From Sinisalibacter aestuarii (GTDB lineage Bacteria > Pseudomonadota > Alphaproteobacteria > Rhodobacterales > Rhodobacteraceae), in assembly GCF_027923545.1 (NCBI RefSeq), contig NZ_BROH01000014.1, positions 55,728-119,727 of the forward strand: 64,000 bases of DNA, read 5' to 3'. Numbering within the stretch: the stretch's first letter is position 1; each line of letters starts with the position of its first letter. The position numbers and the translations under genes were made by a program. This document shows positions 8,796-16,637 of the stretch, one piece after another. The notes beneath the pieces are model-generated. The model had not been told where the DNA came from. It was given only the letters and a program-made list of their open reading frames with translations, and searched no databases.

Positions 8796-8826
8796 TAGAT
8801 AGGACTTCTAGTGGCTAGAGGTTCAA
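8796..8826 (-). promoter_or_regulatory. MerR-type promoter/operator of the L,D-transpeptidase gene
   Basis: On the minus strand there is a -35 TTGAAC (8826-8821), a 19-base spacer and a -10 TATCTA (8801-8796). The spacer contains a perfect dyad, TCTAG-CCA-CTAGA. Its arrangement matches the ATPase promoter at 7590-7620, including the CTCTAGC half directly after the -35. The shared design suggests that one MerR-family sensor controls both genes. Confidence 0.72.
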
Positions 8827-8853
8827 GGGCAAATTTTCGTGAACGCATGCACG

Positions 8854-8880
8854 TGTCAACGGCGGAGTAAAATTCGGCCA
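8854..8880 (+). repeat. Left terminal inverted repeat of the IS21-family element
   Basis: It begins TGTCAACGGCGGAG and ends TTCGGCCA. It matches the complement of 11333-11359 at all but about five of 27 positions, which fixes the left boundary. Confidence 0.85.
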
Positions 8881-8991
8881 TTGTGGCGGAGCAAAAGTCG
8901 GCCAGTTTGGGGCGAGCGCCTTGGAGCGTGCGGCCCTCATATAGCAAGCCCGGTCCAAGGCGCATTGGCCGTCAGGCCAATTCTGTGAGGT

Positions 8992-9756
8992 TCATTTGTT
9001 AGCGGCGGCGAGGCGGGCGCGGCTTTGATTGAGGCGGTAGCTTTCGCCGTTCATCTCGAGGATGTTGACGTGGTGTGTCAGCCGATCCAGCAGCGCGCCG
9101 GTCAGGCGTTCGGTGCCGAAGGTTTCGGTCCACTCCTCGAAGGGCAGGTTGCTTGTGATCAGGGTCGACCCTCGCTCGTAGCGCTGTGAGATCAGCTCGA
9201 ACAGAAGCTCGGCGCCGGTTTTGCTCAAGGGGACGAATCCCAGCTCGTCGATGATCAGCAGTTTGACCTTGGCGAGTTTGCGCTGGAGTTGCAGGAGGCG
9301 TTTTTCGTCGCGGGCCTCCATCATCTCGTGCACGAGGGCTGCGGCGGTCACGAAGGCGACAGGCAATCCTTTCTGGCAGGCAGCCAGTCCCAGCCCGAGG
9401 GCGACATGGGTCTTGCCGGTGCCGGAGGGACCGAGCGCGATCACATTCTCCTTGCGTTCGATCCATTCGCAGCGCGCCAGCTCCAGCACCATCATCTTGT
9501 TGAGCGACGGGATCGCCTTGAAGTCGAAGCTGTCCAGGCTTTTGATGGTCGGGAACTTTGCGGCCTTGATCCGGCGTTCCACCATGCGCCGTTCCCGGTC
9601 GATCAGTTCCAGCTCGGTCAGCCGGGCCAGGTAACGCACGTGATCTACGCCTTCAGCGGCGCAGATACGGGCCTGCTTGTCATGTTCACGCAAGAACGTG
9701 GGCAGCCGAAGCGTTTTGAGATGGTGGGCCAGCAGCAGTTCGGGTGCATCCGTCAT
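8992..9756 (-). CDS. istB: IstB-type transposition helper ATPase, 254 aa
   Basis: This AAA+ ATPase of the IstB/DnaC type has Walker A (GPSGTGKTH, near residue 105) and Walker B (LLIIDELGF, near residue 170). The family stimulates the IstA transposase and selects target DNA. The start overlaps the end of the istA frame in ATGA and has a strong AGGAGGTG site, so coupled translation is likely. Length is normal for the family and no damage is visible. Confidence 0.93.
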   Translation of the reverse strand: MTDAPELLLAHHLKTLRLPTFLREHDKQARICAAEGVDHVRYLARLTELELIDRERRMVERRIKAAKFPTIKSLDSFDFKAIPSLNKMMVLELARCEWIERKENVIALGPSGTGKTHVALGLGLAACQKGLPVAFVTAAALVHEMMEARDEKRLLQLQRKLAKVKLLIIDELGFVPLSKTGAELLFELISQRYERGSTLITSNLPFEEWTETFGTERLTGALLDRLTHHVNILEMNGESYRLNQSRARLAAANK

Positions 9757-11257
9757 GCCCCACCTCCTGCCAGCAGGCTCATGTAGGATGCGGCGGAGGT
9801 GGTGGTGATGTTGGTTCTGGGCAGGAAGGGATAGACATCCAGATCCAGCCTCGGAGGCCTTTGCTCGACCCTGCACAAGATCAGGTGCTTGATTGCATCG
9901 AAGCTGACCGCTCCCATTCGCAGGGCATCTTTGACGGCAAGATGCAGCACGTCAATCTCGAAGCGCTCCAGAAGGCGCAGGACCTGCACATACTCGCGCT
10001 TGCCGGCTTTCCCTGCCGGGCTTCCAGCAGTCGGCGCAGGGTTTTGAACGCTTCGGGCAACTCCCAGCCCTGCAGAGGCGCGGCCTGATCGAAGGACATG
10101 ATCTTGCGTTCGATCAGCGCCAGGTAATGCAGTGGATCAAACACCATGTCGCCGGTGTCATAGGAGCGCGAATGCTCAGCGATCACCTCGGCGCCGCAGC
10201 CGATAACAACCCGGGTCACGAATCCCTTGATCCAGACCGCACGGTGGCCGCAGGCAACCGGCACCGAGTAATCATTGCCGCGATAACGCACCACCGATGT
10301 CGATGTGACCTGGCCACTTTGCAACTCACAGGCCTCAAAGGGGGTGCCGGGCAAATCCCGCATCGCCGCGAGATCGGCCTTCAGCCGTTCCCCGATGCTG
10401 ACCTTGTGGCCACGCAGAACATCACCCTGGCGCTTGCGGCACTGCTCTTCCAGGTGAGCGTTGAACGCGTGCCAGTCCGGAAAGGACGGGATCGGCACCA
10501 TGAAGTTGCGACGTCCGTAGCCGACCAGCCCCTCCACGGCCCCTTTGTCATTGCCCTTGCCGGGACGGCCATAGCGGTCCCGGATCACGTAATGCGACAA
10601 CATCGCGCTGAACCGCTGGGTTCTTTGCCGGGAGCCATCCGGCAGAATCCGGGCTACCAGGCAGCGGTCATTGTCATAAAGAACCGACTGGGGAACCGCG
10701 CCGAAGAACGCAAAGGCATGGACATGGCCGTCAAGCCACGTCTCGGTATTGGCCGCAGGATAGGCCCGGATGTAGCATGCGTCGCTGTGCGGCAGATCGA
10801 GGGCAAAGAAGTGTGCCTTCTGCTCGACGCCGCCGATCACGACAAGCGCTTCACCAAAATCGGCCTGTGCATGACCGGGCGGATGGCTCAGCGGCACGAA
10901 CATCTCCTTGCCGGTCCGCTTCCGGTCTCGAACGTAATCCTTGACGATGGTGTAGCTGCCATCAAAACCGCACTCGTCCCGCAACCGCTCGAAAATACGC
11001 TTGGCGGTGTGACGCTGCTTGCGAGGGCGGCTCCTGTCTTCAGCAAGCCATTGGTCCATCTGGCTGGTGAACGCATCCAGCTTCGGGCGCCTGATCGGCG
11101 CTGTCCGCCGATATCCCGGCGGTTCCGAATAGGCCAACATCTTCGCAACACTGTCCCGGCTGATCCCAAAATCCCGGGCAATCTGACGCCCGCTCAATCC
11201 ATCCTGGAAATGAGCGTGACGCACCTTCAAATACAAGTCCACGGTGTATATCCCCAA
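9753..11257 (-). pseudogene. istA: IS21-family transposase IstA, frameshifted near its C terminus
   Basis: The first frame (start 11257) encodes a helix-turn-helix of the recombinase type at the N terminus (GLSGRQIARDFGISRDSV) and the DDE integrase core (for example HAQADFGEALV and SVLYDNDR). Near 10010-10017 homology leaves this frame. The true tail, including YVQVLRLLERFEIDVL and ending YMSLLAGGGA at 9753, continues in another frame. Restoring one base in the run at about 10013 joins the two parts. The gene is therefore broken by a one-base deletion, unless this is a sequencing error or a programmed slip. Confidence 0.82.
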
Positions 11258-11332
11258 GCCCTCCCGAAATCCGAAAGGGCAAAAGTGGACGACTTTTACG
11301 CCGCCCGCGACAACACTATGCCGTCGCTACCG

Positions 11333-11359
11333 TGGCCAAGTATTGCTCCGCCGTTCACA
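11333..11359 (-). repeat. Right terminal inverted repeat of the IS21-family element
   Basis: Read on the minus strand it begins TGTGAACGGCGGAG and ends CTTGGCCA, pairing with 8854-8880. It fixes the right boundary of the element. Confidence 0.85.
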
Positions 11360-11705
11360 GGCATTGATCAAGATCTGAGCGGTGATCGGCTGTTTCGGCT
11401 TCATGGGGCGGTCGCCCAACTCTATAAACTGACCCCGTGTGTCCACGGGGAGATCGCAATTTTCGTGCCCCAGTTTGTGCGCCCAAGAGACTTATTCTTT
11501 CGTGATTTCGAAATGAAGAATTTGAGGCTAGAGCGACTAGAGGATCCCACAGATAGGTGAAAACACTGCAAATCCATCTGACTACTATTGCTGAGCCGCG
11601 CGTCGAAATAGACTGTCTCATATTTTCATTCTGTCACGATTCAGCGCCTCCGTTGAACTATCAACAGATGTTACGCACCAAAACGAGTGCTTCTGTAGAG
11701 GTGTT
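11360..11705. other. Intergenic stretch beside the IS element, with a decayed metal-operator-like dyad
   Basis: No convincing gene is present. On the minus strand a short frame starting at 11404 (MKPKQPITAQILINA) runs straight into the IS boundary and may be the start of a gene cut by the insertion. A hairpin CCCCGTG-GACA-CACGGGG lies just upstream of it. At about 11520-11545 the plus strand reads TTGAGG followed by CTAGAG-CGA-CTAGAG. This resembles the MerR-type operators at 7590 and 8796, but a -10 at the right distance is missing. Confidence 0.4.
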
Positions 11706-12785
11706 TCATGGCATCGCCCGCCACATGCGGAAACGCCCTTGCCCGGTCACCTCGCGGATCAGGTCGCGCGTTTCCATCCAAGCAAGGTTGCGCTGGACGG
11801 CGCCGCGGCTGGCACCGGTCAGGGTCTCGGCCATTGGGGCGGAGACGAGGGGCCATTCGGTCAGCACAGCGCGCAATGCAGGTGGTGTCCTGCCAGAGAG
11901 CGGGGCCATCATGGCTTCCGCCCGCACTGACCATGCCTGGATATCGTCGAGGTGCCGCATCGCGGTCAGGCATGCTGTTTCCATTCCCTCGAGCCAACGC
12001 TCCAAGCGCTCAGCAGGTGGGCCACTGGCGCGCAGCCCCCCTGCCCCGCGCATAGCCAGAGGCGCAAAGATGGCCCCGCGATTCGAATTCGGGCCTTCGC
12101 TCGCGGCAATGCGTGCGGCGGTAACCGCTGCTTCCGTCCGGTCGCCCTGTTGCCTGAGGCCCGCAAGGTTCCAGAGGTGAAACCCCATGCAGGCGCGTGT
12201 GATCGAGTGCAGGTCGGCGGCTTGCGCCATCAGGTCAAGCCAACCGACCGCGCGATCCGCAAAGGGCTCGGCTTCATTGGCCATGTTTTCAGGGTCACGG
12301 CGATCGAGGAAAGCGGATAGGTCCACCTCTGGGCCGGGACCGCCTGTCAGACGCCGCACCGCCCATCCGACACGCGCGAGTGCTGCGGTGTCGTCCTGCA
12401 CACCCGACAGGCGCATGGATATCCAGAGGGCCAGCCGATCCGGGCCAATTCGGTCGCCCACAAACCAGCTGAGGTCTGCCGCCTCCATCAGCGCGAGCCT
12501 ATGCCGCCAGCCCTCCGGGCCACGGTGCAGACGGTCATCCAGCGCGCCAATCCGGCCCGCCACACGGGCGAGACGGGCGGCATTGCCTGCCTCTGCCTTC
12601 CGCCAGTCGTCGAGGACTGCGGTTTCACGCAGCTCTGCCCTCGGTCCGGGCGGCAGATAATCCGGCTCCACTTCCATCGGACCGGGCAGGAACCACAGAT
12701 CGTCCTCAGACGTCACTTCAAGCCCCTCCGCATCCACTAGAGGATCATCAAAACTATTATACTGCGTAGTTACTTGAGGCTTCAT
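11706..12785 (-). CDS. Plasmid-associated DUF1612/HTH-type protein, 359 aa
   Basis: It resembles the RHE_PE00001/DUF1612 proteins found on rhizobial and rhodobacterial plasmids: an acidic, Trp-rich N-terminal region (LWFLPGP near residue 32), a long helical middle, and a C-terminal winged-helix-like segment (AETLTGASRGAVQRNLAWM, near residue 320) that should bind DNA. The function is not established. It lies next to the recombinase and replicon, so a regulatory or maintenance role is plausible. The family call is from memory of similar proteins and is moderate. Confidence 0.62.
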   Translation of the reverse strand: MKPQVTTQYNSFDDPLVDAEGLEVTSEDDLWFLPGPMEVEPDYLPPGPRAELRETAVLDDWRKAEAGNAARLARVAGRIGALDDRLHRGPEGWRHRLALMEAADLSWFVGDRIGPDRLALWISMRLSGVQDDTAALARVGWAVRRLTGGPGPEVDLSAFLDRRDPENMANEAEPFADRAVGWLDLMAQAADLHSITRACMGFHLWNLAGLRQQGDRTEAAVTAARIAASEGPNSNRGAIFAPLAMRGAGGLRASGPPAERLERWLEGMETACLTAMRHLDDIQAWSVRAEAMMAPLSGRTPPALRAVLTEWPLVSAPMAETLTGASRGAVQRNLAWMETRDLIREVTGQGRFRMWRAMP

Positions 12786-12958
12786 ATGTGCAAAATATGG
12801 CAGTTTTGCAGTTTACCCAAGTGTTTTGTCAGGGTGCGCCTGTACACCTTATATAGCACGCGCGCGCGGTGGTCTGCGAGATCTCTCTGATCGCGCTCAG
12901 CGTATGAAAACCAAGGGGTTTTTGATGAGCGGCACCACAGAGAGCGCCCTTGCATCTG

Positions 12959-13006
12959 TTTACAAACGGTCGTTTATTAGCGATATATTAAATTGCAAAC
13001 GGCCCG
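12959..13006 (+). promoter_or_regulatory. Promoter and twin dyads upstream of the serine recombinase
   Basis: A -35-like TTTACA is followed by a long spacer and TATATT. Two similar short dyads flank the -10: AAACGGTCGTTT and AAACGGCCCGGTTT. Resolvases commonly bind sites in their own promoter, so these could be an autoregulatory operator or part of a res site. The spacer of about 19 bases is long for an ordinary promoter. Confidence 0.4.
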
Positions 13007-13011
13007 GTTTC

Positions 13012-13893
13012 ATGCCCCTGATTGGCTATGCGCGCGTCTCCACCGAGGATCAGACCCCCCTGCCCCAGTCTGAGGCACTGCAGTCTGCGGGATGCGCCGA
13101 GATCTTTGAAGAACACGCCTCGGGCGGCAATCGCGCGCGACCGGTGCTGGCACGCGTGCTCGAACGCGTCCAGGGCGGTGATACGCTGGTCGTTGTGCGG
13201 ATCGACCGGCTTGCGCGATCTCTGTCGCACTTGCTGGAGGTGATCGAACGTCTGGAGGCCAAGGGAGCTTTCTTCCGCTCCCTTCAGGACCCCATCGACA
13301 CCGCTTCCCCGCAGGGCAAGTTCACATTGCAGGTTCTGGGCGCCGCGGCAGAGTTCGAGCGCGCGCTGATACGAGAGCGCACAAAAGCCGGACTTGCCTC
13401 GGCACACTCAAAGGGCCGCGTAGGCGGCAACCCAGGTCTTCGCGCCAAGGACCCTGAAGCGCTGCGCAAGGTGCGGTTGGCTCGACAGGACGGCTACATG
13501 GAGCGCTTGAACGAGACAGCGCAGGATTGGGTGCCCCATGTGCGCCGCTTGCGCCCCGATATGGCTTGGGAAGACGTCCTCCGGATTATCAATGGCCCCC
13601 TGCCCCCAGATCGCCATTGGACCCAAAGCCGCCTGCTCCGCGCCGTGAAGGCATATGTGCGCGACGGCTTTCTGCCTGATGAAGTTCTTGGCCGCGCCGG
13701 ACGCCGCGAAACTGACGATCGCCTGCCTGCGATAGTCGCTGCGATCAAAGGTGCTGACCCCGAGATCACCTTGCAGGCAATCTGCGACCGACTGGAAGCC
13801 ATGCGTGAGCGCACCCCTCGCGGTCGTACCAGCTGGCAGCCTTCCTCAGTCAGAATGCTGCTGGAGCGGGCAGAGCGTCTCGGCCTTTTGTAG
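13012..13893 (+). CDS. Serine recombinase (resolvase/invertase family), 293 aa
   Basis: The N terminus IGYARVSTEDQ carries the catalytic serine in the normal position. The arginine motif LARSLSHLLEV and the EFERALIRERTKAG segment complete the catalytic domain (about residues 1-145). The C-terminal half is longer than in small resolvases and has several helical segments with possible DNA-binding function. The internal ATG at 13012 is chosen because the catalytic domain begins there, although its ribosome site is weak and longer starts exist. Likely roles are plasmid multimer resolution or movement of cargo. Confidence 0.88.
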   Translation: MPLIGYARVSTEDQTPLPQSEALQSAGCAEIFEEHASGGNRARPVLARVLERVQGGDTLVVVRIDRLARSLSHLLEVIERLEAKGAFFRSLQDPIDTASPQGKFTLQVLGAAAEFERALIRERTKAGLASAHSKGRVGGNPGLRAKDPEALRKVRLARQDGYMERLNETAQDWVPHVRRLRPDMAWEDVLRIINGPLPPDRHWTQSRLLRAVKAYVRDGFLPDEVLGRAGRRETDDRLPAIVAAIKGADPEITLQAICDRLEAMRERTPRGRTSWQPSSVRMLLERAERLGLL

Positions 13894-14259
13894 GCGCCAA
13901 TGGTCGGCAAACCACTCTGTTCGCTCGGCCCAAATCTTCCAGAATCATCACCTCAATTGGACGAAAGCCACGTAAATATCCAACAAAGCCTTGGGGTTAG
14001 TTCGCGCGAGCAGAAAATATCTCGAAGGGTATCGGCTTCGCCAGAAACGGTCTTTATCGTTGTTAATCAATGCGTTATCTGTCGCAAGCCCCGCGCGACC
14101 AAATTGGTGCTGTGGATAACTTTTCAACTACATCTAGATTCTTCTTGCCGGACACAGATGTTCGTGGCATCTCCATTCTGACGGCAAAACGCGTCAGACG
14201 CGGCTTCGACCGTCAGAACGACAAAGAGCCTTAGCAAAGGCCATGAGAGGCGGCAGAAC
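13894..14259. other. Leader of repABC with a DnaA box
   Basis: No gene is seen in these 366 bases. A perfect consensus DnaA box (TGTGGATAA) lies at 14111-14119. The surroundings are AT-richer than the flanking genes. The stretch should hold the repA promoter and any operators for RepA autoregulation. In many repABC plasmids the origin lies inside repC, so the DnaA box here is suggestive rather than decisive. Confidence 0.5.
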
Positions 14260-15459
14260 ATGGATGATCGAAATACGGGCTACACGCAAGGTATAGGCTC
14301 TTCCGACATCGGAGCATTCGCAGACAGTCTTGCTGAGTCGCTTGACCGGCAGATGAAAGTTGCGTTCGAGCCAGAAGAACGCAAGTCCTTGCGCCGCTTC
14401 AGCTCGACCGAGGTCGCCGAGTTGCTGCGCGTTAGTACGTCGAACCTGCGCAACCGCCACAAAGATGGCAGCTTCCCAGAAGTTCACACTGACGGTCGCG
14501 GTCATAGGTTCTACACGGCCGAAGAAGTTGACGACCTCCGCAACATTTTGGCGCGGACAGGCAAAAATGCTGACGCGTACAGACCTGGCCGCCGAGACGG
14601 CGACCGTCTTCAGGTCATTTCGGTCGTGAATTTCAAAGGCGGTAGCTCGAAGACAACAGCGACGATCCATTTGGCACACAGGTATGCCCTGCGTGGCTAC
14701 CGCGTGCTTGTGCTGGACCTCGACCCACAAGCCAGTTTGACGACATTTTTCGGCTACCGGCCTGAGCTCGAATTTGCCGAAGGCGGCACAATCTACGACG
14801 CATTGAGATACGATGATCAAGTTCCGCTCTCGGAGGTCATCCAGAAAACATACTTCCACAAGCTCGACATGGTCCCGGCTGGCTTGATGTTGTCCGAGTA
14901 CGAAACCGAGACAGCGAATGCCCTTGCGCGTAGGGTTCAGCCGATTTTTGCAGAGCGTCTTGCTCTGGCGCTAGAGGAAGTCGACTCAGACTATGACATC
15001 GTGCTGATTGATTGCCCTCCGCAGTTGGGCTTCCTGACATTGACAGCATTGGCAGCGTCCACGGGCTTACTTGTGACGGTCGTCCCCGGCATGCTCGACA
15101 TCGCTTCGATGAGCCAGTTCCTCAAACTCGCTTCGGAAACGGTCAAAGCCGTCGAAGAGGCGATTGGACGACATGTCACTTGGGACTTCGTAAAGTTCCT
15201 GATCACACGCTACGAGCCGTCGGACGGACCACAAACGCAAATGGCCGGGTACCTGCGTTCAATCCTTGCGGGCCAAGTCATGACTGAACCGATGCTGAAG
15301 TCGACAGCCATTTCTGACGCCGGCATGACTCAGCAAACCATCTATGAGGTAGACCCGAGCCAGCTCATTCGGAAGACCATTGATCGGGCTTTGACCAGCG
15401 TGAACAGCGTTGCCGATGAGCTGGAGCAGACAATCCAAATGGCATGGGGGCGTCGCTGA
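14260..15459 (+). CDS. repA: Plasmid partition ATPase RepA (ParA type), 399 aa
   Basis: An N-terminal winged-helix-like domain (SSTEVAELLRVSTSNLRNRH, near residue 48) is followed by a ParA ATPase core with deviant Walker A (FKGGSSKTT, near residue 128), the DLDPQASLT motif and IDCPPQLG. The family drives plasmid segregation with RepB and represses the repABC operon. Its stop overlaps the start of repB, consistent with coupled translation. Length is normal for RepA of repABC plasmids. Confidence 0.95.
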   Translation: MDDRNTGYTQGIGSSDIGAFADSLAESLDRQMKVAFEPEERKSLRRFSSTEVAELLRVSTSNLRNRHKDGSFPEVHTDGRGHRFYTAEEVDDLRNILARTGKNADAYRPGRRDGDRLQVISVVNFKGGSSKTTATIHLAHRYALRGYRVLVLDLDPQASLTTFFGYRPELEFAEGGTIYDALRYDDQVPLSEVIQKTYFHKLDMVPAGLMLSEYETETANALARRVQPIFAERLALALEEVDSDYDIVLIDCPPQLGFLTLTALAASTGLLVTVVPGMLDIASMSQFLKLASETVKAVEEAIGRHVTWDFVKFLITRYEPSDGPQTQMAGYLRSILAGQVMTEPMLKSTAISDAGMTQQTIYEVDPSQLIRKTIDRALTSVNSVADELEQTIQMAWGRR

Positions 15460-16427
15460 TGGCTCGAAATATCTTCAACCAGCCACCGAAAGACGAGAAA
15501 GAGTCGGCAGCCCCCTCCCCTGCCCCGGTCAAATCCTCGAAGCTACCTGGCTCGGTTGGCGGATTGCGGGATTCTCTCCGGGAAATCACTGCCAACTCAA
15601 TCCGAGATATCGAACCCGACCGGATCGATATGGATGGTCTCCGGGATCGCCTGATCCTGGAAGATAGTAGCATTGAAGATCTCGCCGAAAGCATTCGCAA
15701 GCATGGTCAGCAAGTGCCAATCATGGTTCGCCCCTCTGACCAACCGGATCGATACCGCATCATCTACGGGCGTCGTAGACTTGCAGCCATTCGAAGAGTT
15801 GGTGGAACCGTCAAAGCGATCGTTCGAACGCTCGATGATGATGCTTCTCTGATCGCGCAAGGTCAGGAAAACAACCTGCGGCTGGATCCGTCCTTCATTG
15901 AAAAATCTCTTTTTATCAAAGAGATGCAGGAGGCCGGTTACAAGCCTGGCGTCATTCAGGACGCCCTAGGCCTCACCCGGCAAGGTGTGTCGAACCATCG
16001 TGTAGTCATCGAGCAGCTGCCTGACGAACTTGTCCGGCTTATCGGCCCGGCTCATGGCGTAGGTCGACGCCAATGGGGTGATCTTGCTGCACTTTCAGAG
16101 AAGGTTCCGCTTGTCGACATTGCGCGTGAGACACTTGCCTCTCTGCCTGACACCACTCCAAGCACGGACAAGTTTCAAGCCGTCTATGTTGCTTGCTCCA
16201 GCAAGGCGCGTGGCGCAGCCAACCAAAGCGCCCGTGGCCAAACGACCGTGGTAAAGGACAATAGTGGTAGCCCTGTCGGCACACTTTCAGTCGATGGCAA
16301 GTCGATCGCTATCAAGATCACCCGCAAGGACAACCCGGAATTCGGCCAATGGCTCGAAGAGCGCGCGGAAACCACGCTGCGACAGCTTTTTGAACAATGG
16401 CAGAATGAGAGAGGCTCGGGGAGCTGA
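15459..16427 (+). CDS. repB: Plasmid partition protein RepB (ParB type), 322 aa
   Basis: The ParB/Spo0J N-terminal nuclease-like fold is visible (EDLAESIRKHGQQVPIMVRP and YRIIYGRRRLAAIRR, residues about 70-120). A helix-turn-helix (GLTRQGVSNHRVVIEQLP) follows near residue 175. It binds parS sites and works with RepA in segregation. The start is the ATG sharing bases with the repA stop (TGATG), rather than the earlier in-frame ATG at 15444. The C-terminal RepB-type region is intact. Confidence 0.95.
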   Translation: MARNIFNQPPKDEKESAAPSPAPVKSSKLPGSVGGLRDSLREITANSIRDIEPDRIDMDGLRDRLILEDSSIEDLAESIRKHGQQVPIMVRPSDQPDRYRIIYGRRRLAAIRRVGGTVKAIVRTLDDDASLIAQGQENNLRLDPSFIEKSLFIKEMQEAGYKPGVIQDALGLTRQGVSNHRVVIEQLPDELVRLIGPAHGVGRRQWGDLAALSEKVPLVDIARETLASLPDTTPSTDKFQAVYVACSSKARGAANQSARGQTTVVKDNSGSPVGTLSVDGKSIAIKITRKDNPEFGQWLEERAETTLRQLFEQWQNERGSGS

Positions 16428-16476
16428 TCCCCGGTCATAACCAAAAACACGAGCAGAGGAGAAAGGCGAAGACCGA

Positions 16477-16530
16477 AAAGAAAAGAGCCCCCCAAGGTTT
16501 CCCCCGGAGAGCCCTCATCATCTGATTTGC
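16477..16530 (-). ncRNA. repABC antisense counter-transcribed RNA (ctRNA)
   Basis: On the minus strand between repB and repC, a promoter at 16537-16565 should start a transcript near 16530. Within 30 bases there is a stem of about 13 base pairs (with G-U pairs) closed by a GAAA loop, followed by a U-rich run (TTTTCTTTT), as expected for a factor-independent terminator. The predicted length, about 54 bases, fits ctRNAs of repABC plasmids. These silence repC and set copy number and incompatibility. Confidence 0.75.
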
Positions 16531-16536
16531 ACCTGT

Positions 16537-16565
16537 GATGTAGCAATCTCCGACATGCCGGTCAA
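16537..16565 (-). promoter_or_regulatory. ctRNA promoter
   Basis: The minus strand has -35 TTGACC (16565-16560), exactly 17 bases, then -10 TACATC (16542-16537). It is the best sigma-70-like promoter in the repB-repC gap and points away from repC, as ctRNA promoters do. Confidence 0.7.
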
Positions 16566-16601
16566 GAGTCACCGATTCGGTGGACGTCTTTTTGTTGCCT
16601 T

Positions 16602-16623
16602 TTCTCGCCAAAAACAGCGAGAA
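16602..16623 (+). promoter_or_regulatory. Hairpin in the repC leader next to its ribosome site
   Basis: Seven-base arms TTCTCGC and GCGAGAA close an eight-base loop, ending six bases before the repC ribosome site (GGGGAAG). In the known repABC mechanism, ctRNA pairing shifts the repC leader into a structure that stops transcription or hides the ribosome site. This stem is a candidate for that switch. Confidence 0.5.
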
Positions 16624-16637
16624 GAGCCGGGGAAGTT

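Larger units (their letters stand above)
8854..11359. mobile_element. IS21-family insertion sequence with disrupted istA
   Basis: The element is bounded by 27-base imperfect inverted repeats that begin TGTCAACGGCGGAG on the left and TGTGAACGGCGGAG on the right. It carries the two-gene istA-istB arrangement of the family on the minus strand, overlapping by ATGA. Additional subterminal copies of the GGCGGAG/AAAAGTCG motif are visible inside both ends, as is common in IS21. No target duplication of four to eight bases is apparent (left flank ends GCATGCACG, right flank begins GGCATTGAT). The element may have suffered an adjacent deletion. Confidence 0.88.

Noticed and set aside
8845..11368. Target-site duplication for the IS21 element
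   Set aside because: The flanking bases (GCATGCACG and GGCATTGAT) do not match as a direct repeat of four to eight bases at the boundaries.
11360..11404. Gene fragment MKPKQPITAQILINA cut by the IS element
   Set aside because: Suggestive, but the continuation on the other side of the IS cannot be found, so it is noted only within the intergenic entry.
10127..11560. A 477-codon open frame on the plus strand through the IS element
   Set aside because: It is antisense to istA, which has clear transposase motifs; no domain or ribosome site supports the plus-strand frame.
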